From: Pseudomonadota bacterium
Lineage (GTDB): Bacteria > Pseudomonadota > Alphaproteobacteria > Rhizobiales > Aestuariivirgaceae
DNA: 64,000 nt
Direction: 5' to 3'
Assembly (NCBI GenBank): GCA_963205315.1
Contig: CAUJIO010000022.1
Location: 1 to 64,000 of the forward strand
Below, piece after piece: positions 43,554-53,745 of the stretch. How positions within the stretch are numbered: the stretch's first letter is position 1; the number at the start of each line of letters is the position of its first letter. A program made the position numbers and the translations under genes. A model generated the notes under the pieces. It ran no database searches, was not told where the DNA came from, and saw nothing but the letters and a program-made list of their open reading frames with translations.

Positions 43554-44921
43554 TTAGGCTGCTTGTTCATCCGCCCTTGCAAGAGCCGACTGCAAGGCCT
43601 TGAAACATATGGGATCTATGGCTGTTCCGAGATCTTTGGCCATGATCGCGAAGGCCTGCGAAACCGGCATGGCGGCGCGATACGGACGCTCGGCGGTCAA
43701 GGCGTCGAAAATATCGGCGGTGGTGACGATGCGCGTTTCGAGGCTGATCTCTTCACCTTTCAAACCGCGCGGATAGCCCCTGCCGTCCAGCCTCTCATGG
43801 TGGCCACCGGCCACGGCAGCGAGGTCAGCGAAAACCGAGATCGAGGCCAGGATGTTTTCGGAATGCACCGGATGGCTCTTGATCGCGTCAAATTCTTCGG
43901 CCGTCAGCTTGCCCGGCTTGTCGAGAATGGAGTTGCTGATGGCCAGCTTGCCGATGTCATGCAGAAGTGCGCCGCGCCCCAGCCAACGGCGGCGCTCGCG
44001 CGAAAAGCCCAGTTCCTCGGCGATCATGTCGGTGAACACCGCGACCCGTTCGCTGTGGCCGCGGGTGAAGGAGCTCTTGGCGTCGATCACCTGGGCGAAG
44101 GCCGTGGCAATCTGGTCGAGATAGTCGTCATCGACGTAGCGTGTCGCCTTGGCAGGCTCCAGATCGAGTACGAGGCTGGGCAGATCCTCTTCCGTGAGAA
44201 TGTCCCAGAATCCGTCTTCCGCCTGAAGATCAACGAAAGCCTCCACCAGCCGTGGATCGAACCAGCTACCCCTGCGATTGAGTATTTCCTGCAGGGCGGA
44301 GGCCGCGCCATTGGCGACATGGAAGACATCGACCACTTGCGCCAGAAGGGCGATTTGCGAGAACAGCGGGATTGCCTGTCCGGCAAGGCCCTCAGGCTTT
44401 CCCGACCCATCCCAATGCTCGTCAAGATTCTGGATGCCGTCGCACACCGGTTTCGAGAAGCTCATGCGGGCGGCAATCTCGGCACCGCGATGGCATCGCG
44501 CCTCGATCAGCTCGCGGGAGATTTCACCGCCGTTCTTGAGAATATTGATGATGGCGCGAAAGCGCTCGGCGAGGCCGGCTTCAAGGCCCGTATGACCAAG
44601 AACGAAGCGCAAGGCCTGCGGCAGGCTGCCGTCGATCAGCTTGAAGTCGCGCTTGAAGCTGATGTCGTTGGCCAGATAGAGCTGACAGATGCGGGCGGCA
44701 TTGCTGGAGCAGCCGAGGTCCTTGAGCAGCAGCGTGTAATAGAGATCCGAGAGCTCATCTGGCCATAGTTTCAGCCGGGTGCCGAGTTGCGTGCCGATCC
44801 AGCAGCAGCGGATGCAATGGCCACGAGGCTGACCTTCGGTCAGGTCGAGGGCATGGCTGAGCGTTCCGAGCAGCTCGGCAAGGCGCAGGCGTGGCGACGG
44901 CGTGTTCATGGCCGCATTCAA
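43554..44921 (-). CDS. HD-GYP protein with a degenerate N-terminal and an intact C-terminal domain
   Basis: 455 aa. The C-terminal domain (about 265-450) is a complete HD-GYP cyclic-di-GMP phosphodiesterase: HDIGK at 321-325 and HHERLDGRGYP at 374-384. The N-terminal half repeats the pattern in decayed form: KDLG at 67-70 where HD is expected and EHWDGSGKPEG at 168-178, so it is probably a regulatory pseudo-enzyme domain. No receiver or transmembrane domain is present. It would lower cyclic-di-GMP in the cytoplasm. Divergent from the transporter gene across about 100 bases. Confidence 0.88.
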   Translation of the reverse strand: MNAAMNTPSPRLRLAELLGTLSHALDLTEGQPRGHCIRCCWIGTQLGTRLKLWPDELSDLYYTLLLKDLGCSSNAARICQLYLANDISFKRDFKLIDGSLPQALRFVLGHTGLEAGLAERFRAIINILKNGGEISRELIEARCHRGAEIAARMSFSKPVCDGIQNLDEHWDGSGKPEGLAGQAIPLFSQIALLAQVVDVFHVANGAASALQEILNRRGSWFDPRLVEAFVDLQAEDGFWDILTEEDLPSLVLDLEPAKATRYVDDDYLDQIATAFAQVIDAKSSFTRGHSERVAVFTDMIAEELGFSRERRRWLGRGALLHDIGKLAISNSILDKPGKLTAEEFDAIKSHPVHSENILASISVFADLAAVAGGHHERLDGRGYPRGLKGEEISLETRIVTTADIFDALTAERPYRAAMPVSQAFAIMAKDLGTAIDPICFKALQSALARADEQAA

Positions 44922-45024
44922 GGGCCTTGGGACTTAAACTCCGGTGAAGCCTCCCGGCGGCGGCCAGTCACAGTTACGTTATTTGCATGATCCCCCGGTT
45001 TTGCGCGTGCTAATCGTTGGGCGG

Positions 45025-46452
45025 ATGACCTCCGCCTCCCGCCTCATTCCGCTCATCATCGCCTCGGCGCTGTTCATGGAGAACATGGACTCAACGGTGA
45101 TTGCCACGTCGCTGCCGGCGATCGCGCGCGATCTCGGCACTGATCCAATCGTGCTGAAGCTGGCTTTCACAACCTACCTGCTCAGTCTCACGGTGTTCAT
45201 CCCGATCAGCGGCTGGCTGGCCGACCGCTTCGGCGCGCGGCACGTGTTCCGGGCGGCGATCCTCACCTTCACCCTGGGGTCCATCGCCTGCGGCATGGCG
45301 ACCTCGCTGGGCGGGCTGGTGGCGGCGCGGGCCTTGCAGGGGATCGGCGGCGCCATGATGGTACCGGTGGGGCGCATCATCCTGCTGCGCGCCATCCCGA
45401 AGTCCGAACTGGTCGATGCGCTCGCCTGGCTGACCATTCCCGCCCTTATCGGACCGATGGTCGGGCCGCCCGTCGGCGGCTTCATTACCGATACGTTCGG
45501 CTGGCGCTGGGTGTTCTGGATGAATGTCCCCTTCGGTATCGCCGCCATCGGGTTGGCCACCTGGCTGATGCCGGAGACAGGGGTTGAAAAGGTGCCGCCG
45601 CTGGACCTCAGGGGATTTCTGCTCTCGGGAATAGGCTTGTCGTCGCTGGTCTTCGGATTGACCGTGCTTGGCCGCGATGTCCTGCCAGGTTCACTGCCAC
45701 TCGGGATGGTCATCTTCGGCCTCGTGATGGTCACCCTCTATGTGCTGCATGCGCGGCGGGTCGAGGCTCCCATACTGGACTTGCGCCTGCTGCGCATCGA
45801 GACGTTCCGTGCCGGCGTGGTGGGCGGAAGCTTGTTCCGGCTTGGCGTCGGTGCGGTGCCATTCCTGCTGCCGCTGATGTTTCAGATCGGCTACGGCATG
45901 AGCGCCTTCCAGTCGGGCCTCATCACCTTCATCGCCGCGGTCGGTGCGATCTCGATGAAATTCGGTGCGGCGAAGCTCATCCGGCGCTTCGGTTTCCGGC
46001 AGCTGCTGCTGGTCAACGGCGTGCTGGCCAGTGTGTCGATCGCGGTCATGGGGCTACTCTCCGACACGACACCCTATGTCATCGCGCTGGCGCTGCTGTT
46101 CATCGGCGGCTTCCTGCGGTCGCTGCAATTCACCGCCATGAACGCGATGTCCTACGCCGATGTCACCAGCGAGCAGGCGAGCTATGCCACCGGGCTCTAC
46201 ACCGTAGCCCAGCAACTTTCGCTCGCCGCAGGTGTGGTGCTCGCCGCTTTCGTGCTCGAAGCCGCGCAATGGTGGCGGGCGGAACAGGCGCTGATGCCAA
46301 TGGACTTCACCATCGCATTCGCGGTGGTGGCGGTGTGCTCGCTCGGTGCGTTGTCGCAATTCCTCAACCTGTCTCCGTCGGCTGGCGAAAGCGTGAGCGG
46401 CAAGGGGGCCGCCGCTCACTCAGACGTGAGGGACGGCAAGGCAGACGTGTGA
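45025..46452 (+). CDS. MFS drug transporter, DHA2 (EmrB/QacA) type
   Basis: 475 aa from the ATG at 45025; in-frame starts upstream (44944, GTG 45007) would add polar residues before the first helix. About 14 transmembrane helices, the DHA motif with MENMDSTVIATSLPAIARDL in helix 1, motif A GWLADRFGARHVF, and motif C region PALIGPMVGPPVGGFI. It exports drugs or metabolites with proton exchange. No TolC-type or membrane fusion partner gene is adjacent. Confidence 0.88.
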   Translation: MTSASRLIPLIIASALFMENMDSTVIATSLPAIARDLGTDPIVLKLAFTTYLLSLTVFIPISGWLADRFGARHVFRAAILTFTLGSIACGMATSLGGLVAARALQGIGGAMMVPVGRIILLRAIPKSELVDALAWLTIPALIGPMVGPPVGGFITDTFGWRWVFWMNVPFGIAAIGLATWLMPETGVEKVPPLDLRGFLLSGIGLSSLVFGLTVLGRDVLPGSLPLGMVIFGLVMVTLYVLHARRVEAPILDLRLLRIETFRAGVVGGSLFRLGVGAVPFLLPLMFQIGYGMSAFQSGLITFIAAVGAISMKFGAAKLIRRFGFRQLLLVNGVLASVSIAVMGLLSDTTPYVIALALLFIGGFLRSLQFTAMNAMSYADVTSEQASYATGLYTVAQQLSLAAGVVLAAFVLEAAQWWRAEQALMPMDFTIAFAVVAVCSLGALSQFLNLSPSAGESVSGKGAAAHSDVRDGKADV

Positions 46453-46503
46453 ACCATTGCAGACCGGTTGCGCTTATCTTCTGTGGCAAACGGAGATATC
46501 ACC

Positions 46504-46980
46504 ATGAACCGCCGCAACCTTATGAAGGCCACCGCTGCCACCGCCTTGTTCCTCGGCCTGGGGTTGAGCATCCGCAAGCCGCATGCCGGGAGTTTCGAGA
46601 TCACAAAGACCGAGGCGGAGTGGAAAGCCATTCTCACGCCGGAACAATTTGCGGTCATGCGCCAGGAAGACACTGAGCGGCCCTTCACCAGCGCGTTGCT
46701 GGATGAACATCGCAAGGGCACATTCGACTGTGCCGCGTGCGACCTGCCGCTTTATGCTTCCGAAACCAAGTATGACAGCGGCACCGGCTGGCCGAGCTTC
46801 TTCGACGTGCTGCCGAATGCTGTCGGCAAGAAGGAAGACAACACGCTGTTCACGACGCGGACCGAAGTTCACTGCCGCCGCTGCGGGGGGCATCTGGGGC
46901 ATGTGTTCGAGGACGGCCCCCAGCCCACTGGCCTGCGCTACTGCATGAACGGCGTTGCGTTGAAGTTCGTGGCGGCTTGA
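46504..46980 (+). CDS. msrB: Peptide-methionine (R)-S-oxide reductase, probably exported
   Basis: 158 aa from the ATG at 46504, preceded by GGAG. The N-terminus has a twin-arginine-like signal (NRRNLMKATAATALFLGLGL), which ordinary cytoplasmic MsrB lacks, suggesting periplasmic repair of oxidised methionine. The MsrB domain has both zinc CxxC pairs (CAAC, CRRC), SGTGWPSF and the catalytic Cys in GLRYCMNGVAL. It converges on the helicase gene with three bases between stops. Confidence 0.92.
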   Translation: MNRRNLMKATAATALFLGLGLSIRKPHAGSFEITKTEAEWKAILTPEQFAVMRQEDTERPFTSALLDEHRKGTFDCAACDLPLYASETKYDSGTGWPSFFDVLPNAVGKKEDNTLFTTRTEVHCRRCGGHLGHVFEDGPQPTGLRYCMNGVALKFVAA

Positions 46981-46983
46981 CGC

Positions 46984-49335
<2,352 letters not shown>

Positions 49336-49376
49336 CGGGGCTCGAATCCTTGGAGCCCGTTATATAGCAATCATGA

Positions 49377-49391
49377 GAACGAAATGCGAAA
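49377..49391 (-). promoter_or_regulatory. Possible LexA box upstream of uvrD
   Basis: Read on the minus strand, TTTC-N7-GTTC, one mismatch from the alphaproteobacterial LexA consensus GTTC-N7-GTTC, about 42 bases before the uvrD start. A 6-bp hairpin (GGGCTC / GAGCCC, 49338-49358) lies between it and the start, with the ribosome site in the loop. Confidence 0.3.
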
Positions 49392-49491
49392 CCTCAGCAG
49401 ATTTTCGCACAGGATTGGCATCCGGCGCGGAGCGAATGGCTTGATGGCGCGCCGCACAGAACGGGCGCAGCGCGCAAGCCAGGTCCATGGG

Positions 49492-49689
49492 TCAGGCGGC
49501 GCGGCGGTTGATGCAGCCGGTATTGGCCTTGAGTTCGCGCACCGCCTTCTGCAGCTTCCGCCAGGTTTCGGCGGTTTCATTGTCGCCGGATTTCTCGCAC
49601 AAGGCGGCGTGCAGCGCCGCTTCTGATTCGGCGCGCATTCCGTGAACGAAAACAAGCGCTTCCGCGAACAGGTTGATGCCTTGGTTCAT
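49492..49689 (-). CDS. Small helical protein of unknown function
   Basis: 65 aa. An excellent ribosome site (GGAGGAGG about 8 bases before the ATG at 49689) supports real translation. The sequence is predicted mostly helical and charged (ALHAALCEKSGDNETAETW, KLQKAVRELKANTG) with two cysteines. No signal, membrane helix or known domain. It lies between uvrD and the thioesterase gene on the same strand. Confidence 0.6.
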   Translation of the reverse strand: MNQGINLFAEALVFVHGMRAESEAALHAALCEKSGDNETAETWRKLQKAVRELKANTGCINRRAA

Positions 49690-49819
49690 CTTTTCGCCTC
49701 CTCCGTTGATCCGTCTTGAATCAGTTTATGGAGGTGAAATGCGCCCGCAATGTTGCATGAAGGTGACGATTCCTGACACATTCCCGTGTTGGTGCGGTGC
49801 GGGACGACTTCCGATCCTG

Positions 49820-50305
49820 CTAGGCCTTGCGGGGGATACCGATCTTGTGGCCGACCTGCGGCGGAATGGGCAGGGCTTTGTGGGCCTCTTGCATCGATTG
49901 GAGTTTCGACATCACGTCAGGCGGGAATGGGGTGGCCTTCTTCAGTCCCATGTCGACATGCATGAAGATCAGCTCGGCGACACATGACAGCCAGCCTTCT
50001 TCGGCATGATACATTTGCTGCATGTAGTGCAGGCGCTTGGCATCACAATCCAAAATCTGGGTCTCGATACGAACCGGGTCTGCGGCATGCAGTTCACGCA
50101 CATAGGTATTGTGGCATTCAAGGGCGAAGAACGAGGCGTTGCGTTCCTTCACATAGGCTGGCCCCAGCCCAAGGACATCCATGGCCTCATCGGCGGCGCG
50201 GTCGAACATCACATTGTAGTAAGCCATGTTGAGGTGGCCATTGTAGTCGGTCCACTGCTCTTCGACTGTCTGGATTCGGCTGACAAAAGGCGCGGGATAC
50301 GTCAT
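49820..50305 (-). CDS. Acyl-CoA thioesterase-like hotdog protein
   Basis: 161 aa single hotdog domain of the 4HBT type. The catalytic-region motif TDYNGHLNMAYYNVMFDRA carries the conserved Asp and the NGHLN turn, followed by the long hotdog helix. It probably hydrolyses a small acyl-CoA in the cytoplasm. Alphaproteobacterial relatives include betainyl-CoA thioesterase of carnitine degradation, but no carnitine genes are nearby, so the substrate is open. Confidence 0.82.
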   Translation of the reverse strand: MTYPAPFVSRIQTVEEQWTDYNGHLNMAYYNVMFDRAADEAMDVLGLGPAYVKERNASFFALECHNTYVRELHAADPVRIETQILDCDAKRLHYMQQMYHAEEGWLSCVAELIFMHVDMGLKKATPFPPDVMSKLQSMQEAHKALPIPPQVGHKIGIPRKA

Positions 50306-50463
50306 CGAAAATCACCCTGGAACGAGAACTCGCGCTGTCAATACACCGGCCGTGATGCAGCGCACAATGGCGTGCCGGGCCTTCAACCGTCATGCCGTTG
50401 TCGTTGAGCCCTGCAAAGCGTAACGCGACCCACGGGGGTCGTGCAACCAAGTGGGAGGTTAAG

Positions 50464-52212
50464 ATGAGGAACCATCGGACTCTAATGTTGTCGGCGGCTG
50501 CAGCCAGCGTCCTGGCGGCAAGTGCGGGCATTGCCGCGGCGGCTGACAATCCTGCCGGATTCAAGACGTCTCAGCCGGCCATGCTGACGGCCGTGAAGGC
50601 GGGCGTCGAGATCACCCCGCTGCTGACGACCGGCGACACATTGCCCAGCGGCTATCGCTTCGACTCCATTCCGGACGGCATCGCGGTGCGGGGCCGCGGC
50701 GACGGCCGCATCGATTTGTTCGTCAATCACGAAACCGGCAAGGTGCCGTTCCCCTATGTGACGGCGGCACCGACCGCTGCCAATGGCGAAAACGATTTCG
50801 ACAATTCGCAAGTCAGCCGGCTCATCCTCAACGCGCACTCTGCGGGCGTGCTCAACGGGTCGTTCGTGATCTCGAAGCTGGCCGGATATCAGCGCTTTTG
50901 TTCAAACTTCCTGGCGACGGCCAAGCACGGGTTCACACGCGACATCCTCTTCACCAACGAGGAAACGCCGGACTATGTGCTGCGCAAGACCAATTCGTGG
51001 CCACTCGCCGTTGATGACGCGGCGGCGGAAGAGGGTGGCGTCGTGGTGGCGCTGGACGTCCGCACCGGCAAGCACAATCCCATCTATGGCATGGGCAGGC
51101 ACAATCACGAAAACAGCGTTGCGATTCCCGGTTATGGCTATCCGGTGCTGCTGTCGGGCGACGACACGTTCACCAGCGGGCCCCTGACGGGCGTCTTTCC
51201 TGCCGGAGCCGTGCCGGCGCAGTCGCAGGTCTACATGTACACGGCGCCGACCACCAACGCGGTTCTCAACGACAAGGGCGACCTCTGGGCCTTCGTCTCG
51301 GACACGCCGGGCGTGAGGAACTACTACGACGTCCTGCCATACTCGGGCACAGTCGTGACCGGTCACTTCATCAAGGTGCCGAAGGATATCGCCACCGGAC
51401 ACAATCCCGATGGCAGCGAAATGAAGGCCGCCGACAAGGGCTTCCCGCTGCCACCCACCAACGGCTCGTGGCAGACCGATCTCCGCTCGGTGGCGCCGGT
51501 TGGCATCGATGGCCCGCAATGGGTTCTCGAGTATTGGAGTGACATCAACAATGTCTTCCAGTTCGTGCGCATCGAGGACATCGCCTATGACAAGCGCGAG
51601 GGCATGGGCAACGTCGTCTATCTCGTCGACTCCGGGCGCGGCCGCCGGCCTGACCAGAGCCTCGACACGCCGAATTTCAGGTCTACGAATGGCCGGGTCT
51701 GGCGGATGGAGCTCGATCCGGCGGACCCGACGAAAGTGGTCTCTCTCACCGTGCAGGTTGAAGGCGATGATAACCCGGTCAAGACCCCGACCGAAGTGCA
51801 TCAGCCCGACAACATCGAAACCACGCAGACGGGCTTGCTGTTGACCGAAGATCCGGGCAGCAGCCAGCAATTCCCGGCGGGTTCAGCAGATCCCGCCGCC
51901 ACAACAGCCCGCCTTTGGTATGTGCCCTTCACCGGCGCGCCGGAAGTCGTGGCCAAGGTCGATCAGTCTGGCGACGGCGGCCCGACAGACGTCGACGGCC
52001 GTGCGCCCGGCAATTGGGGCGCATGGGAATCCTCTGGCATCGTTGATGCCTCCGAGGCCATGGGGCCTGGCACCTATCTCATCAATGTGCAGGCCCATAC
52101 GTTGTGGATCGACAAGGCGCCGGGCGAAGACAACAACAACGATGGCCAACCGGACTTCACCTACAAGCGGGAGGGCGGCCAGCTTCTGATGCTGAAGATT
52201 CCGCAGCTCTGA
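50464..52212 (+). CDS. Secreted PhoX/DUF839-like beta-propeller protein
   Basis: 582 aa from the ATG at 50464, preceded by GGGAGG. A signal peptide (MLSAAAASVLAASAGIAAAA) is followed by a large domain rich in FVNHETG, FTNEETPDY, GRHNHENSV and LEDIAYDKREGMGNVVYLVDSGRG motifs, matching the DUF839/PhoX phosphatase-related family, and ends in a calcium-site-like DNNNDGQPDF. A periplasmic or extracellular phosphoesterase is possible. The typical Tat motif of true PhoX is lacking and no phosphate genes are adjacent, so the activity is uncertain. Confidence 0.75.
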   Translation: MRNHRTLMLSAAAASVLAASAGIAAAADNPAGFKTSQPAMLTAVKAGVEITPLLTTGDTLPSGYRFDSIPDGIAVRGRGDGRIDLFVNHETGKVPFPYVTAAPTAANGENDFDNSQVSRLILNAHSAGVLNGSFVISKLAGYQRFCSNFLATAKHGFTRDILFTNEETPDYVLRKTNSWPLAVDDAAAEEGGVVVALDVRTGKHNPIYGMGRHNHENSVAIPGYGYPVLLSGDDTFTSGPLTGVFPAGAVPAQSQVYMYTAPTTNAVLNDKGDLWAFVSDTPGVRNYYDVLPYSGTVVTGHFIKVPKDIATGHNPDGSEMKAADKGFPLPPTNGSWQTDLRSVAPVGIDGPQWVLEYWSDINNVFQFVRIEDIAYDKREGMGNVVYLVDSGRGRRPDQSLDTPNFRSTNGRVWRMELDPADPTKVVSLTVQVEGDDNPVKTPTEVHQPDNIETTQTGLLLTEDPGSSQQFPAGSADPAATTARLWYVPFTGAPEVVAKVDQSGDGGPTDVDGRAPGNWGAWESSGIVDASEAMGPGTYLINVQAHTLWIDKAPGEDNNNDGQPDFTYKREGGQLLMLKIPQL

Positions 52213-52231
52213 ACCAGTCCGCGACGATTGG

Positions 52232-52260
52232 AAAGGCGTCCCCTTGGGGCGCCTTTTCTG
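52232..52260 (+). terminator. Rho-independent terminator of the PhoX-like gene
   Basis: Inverted repeat AAAGGCG-T-CCCC / GGGG-CGCCTTT with one bulged base, followed by TTTTCTGTTTCTT. It starts 20 bases after the stop. Confidence 0.85.
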
Positions 52261-52322
52261 TTTCTTCGCCTGTGTGGTTCAAGACCATCGCAAATTGCCC
52301 GGCATCTGCTAATTTGCGGACC

Positions 52323-53714
52323 ATGGACTCAGCTCTCCGCAAGAACAGTATCCCGCAGGCCATCGCCGAGATTCGCGACGTATTGGGTGACCGGTTGTCG
52401 ACCGCCCAGGCGGTGCGCGACCATCATGGCAAGGACCAGACCTGGAACCCCGGTGCATCGCCCGATGGCGTCGCCTTCGTGCATTCGACGGACGAGGTCC
52501 AGAAGATCGTCGCAATTTGCGGCAAGTATGGAACGCCAATCATCCCCTACGGCACGGGGACCTCGCTTGAAGGCCATTTCACCGCGCCGTTCGGCGGCAT
52601 TTCGATCGACCTTTCGGCGATGAACCGCATTCTTGAAGTCAATGCCGCCGATCTCGATTGCCGGGTGGAGGCGGGCGTCACGCGCAAGCAGCTGAACGCG
52701 CATCTACGCGACCAGGGTCTGTTCTTTCCGGTTGATCCGGGGGCTGATGCCAGCCTGGGCGGCATGACGGCAACCAGGGCGTCCGGCACCAATGCCGTGC
52801 GCTACGGCACGATGCGGGAGAACGTGCTGAACGTTACCGCGGTCATGGCCAATGGCGAAGTCATACGCACCGGCTCGCGGGCAAAGAAGTCGTCCGCCGG
52901 TTATGATCTCACACGGCTCATGGTCGGTTCCGAAGGCACGCTTGGCGTCATCACCGAAGTGGCGCTCAAACTCTACGGCATTCCTGAATCGATTGTCGCC
53001 GCCGTCTGCCCGTTCCCGAGCGTCGAAGCCTGCTGCAATGCCACGATCACGGCGATCCAGATGGGCATCCCGGTGGCACGCATCGAGCTGGTCGATGCCG
53101 AGCACGTGAAGGCCTTCAATGCCTATTCGAAGCTTGACCTTAAGGTGACGCCGACATTGTTCCTCGAATTCCATGGCACCGAGGCCTCGGCGCACGAGCA
53201 GGCCGAGACGTTTGCTGCAATCGCGGCAGACCTCGGCGGCGGCCCCTACAGCATGGCCGCCAAGGAAGAAGACCGGCAGAAGCTGTGGCAGGCGCGGCAC
53301 GATGCGTTCTGGGCGACGAAATCTCTGGTGCCAGGCAAGGATGCGTTCGCCACCGACGTCTGCGTGCCGATCTCGCGGCTGGCTGAATGTGTCACCGCGA
53401 CGCAACAGGATCTCGCCGCGAACGGCCTCTATGGTCCGATCGTCGGGCATGTCGGGGATGGCAATTTCCATGTGGTGCTGTTCTGCGATCGTGCCGACAG
53501 CGCGGAAGTGAAGAAGGTGAAGGAGGTCTATGGCCGCCTCATCGACCGCGCGATTGCGATGGGCGGAACGTCGACGGGAGAACATGGCATCGGCTCGGGC
53601 AAGGTTGCCTATCTCGAGAAGGAACACGGTCCCGCGCTTGCTATCATGCGCGACATCAAGCGTGCGCTTGATCCGAAGAACATCATGAACCCCGGCAAGA
53701 ATGCCGCCATTTGA
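52323..53714 (+). CDS. FAD-linked oxidase, D-lactate dehydrogenase (cytochrome)/GlcD-like
   Basis: 463 aa from the ATG at 52323. PCMH-type FAD domain (about 40-220) with PYGTGTSLEGH and GADASLGGMTATRASGTNAVRYG; C-terminal FAD-oxidase domain (about 230-460) with GHVGDGNFHV and GGTSTGEHGIGSGK. It oxidises a 2-hydroxy acid such as D-lactate or glycolate and passes electrons to the membrane chain. It stands alone without the GlcE/GlcF subunits, which favours a D-lactate dehydrogenase-type enzyme. It is followed by the AsmA gene after 31 bases. Confidence 0.87.
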   Translation: MDSALRKNSIPQAIAEIRDVLGDRLSTAQAVRDHHGKDQTWNPGASPDGVAFVHSTDEVQKIVAICGKYGTPIIPYGTGTSLEGHFTAPFGGISIDLSAMNRILEVNAADLDCRVEAGVTRKQLNAHLRDQGLFFPVDPGADASLGGMTATRASGTNAVRYGTMRENVLNVTAVMANGEVIRTGSRAKKSSAGYDLTRLMVGSEGTLGVITEVALKLYGIPESIVAAVCPFPSVEACCNATITAIQMGIPVARIELVDAEHVKAFNAYSKLDLKVTPTLFLEFHGTEASAHEQAETFAAIAADLGGGPYSMAAKEEDRQKLWQARHDAFWATKSLVPGKDAFATDVCVPISRLAECVTATQQDLAANGLYGPIVGHVGDGNFHVVLFCDRADSAEVKKVKEVYGRLIDRAIAMGGTSTGEHGIGSGKVAYLEKEHGPALAIMRDIKRALDPKNIMNPGKNAAI

Positions 53715-53745
53715 TTGACGCAATGCAACGCCAACAGAAGCGTCC

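Noticed and set aside
49338-49358. GGGCTC...GAATCC...GAGCCC, resembling part of a tRNA
   Set aside because: Only one short stem; no acceptor stem, D-arm or anticodon arm can be fitted.
50330-50460. Possible Pho box (CTGTCA) upstream of the PhoX-like gene
   Set aside because: Only a single half-site is present; the second CTGTCA-type half at the right spacing is missing.
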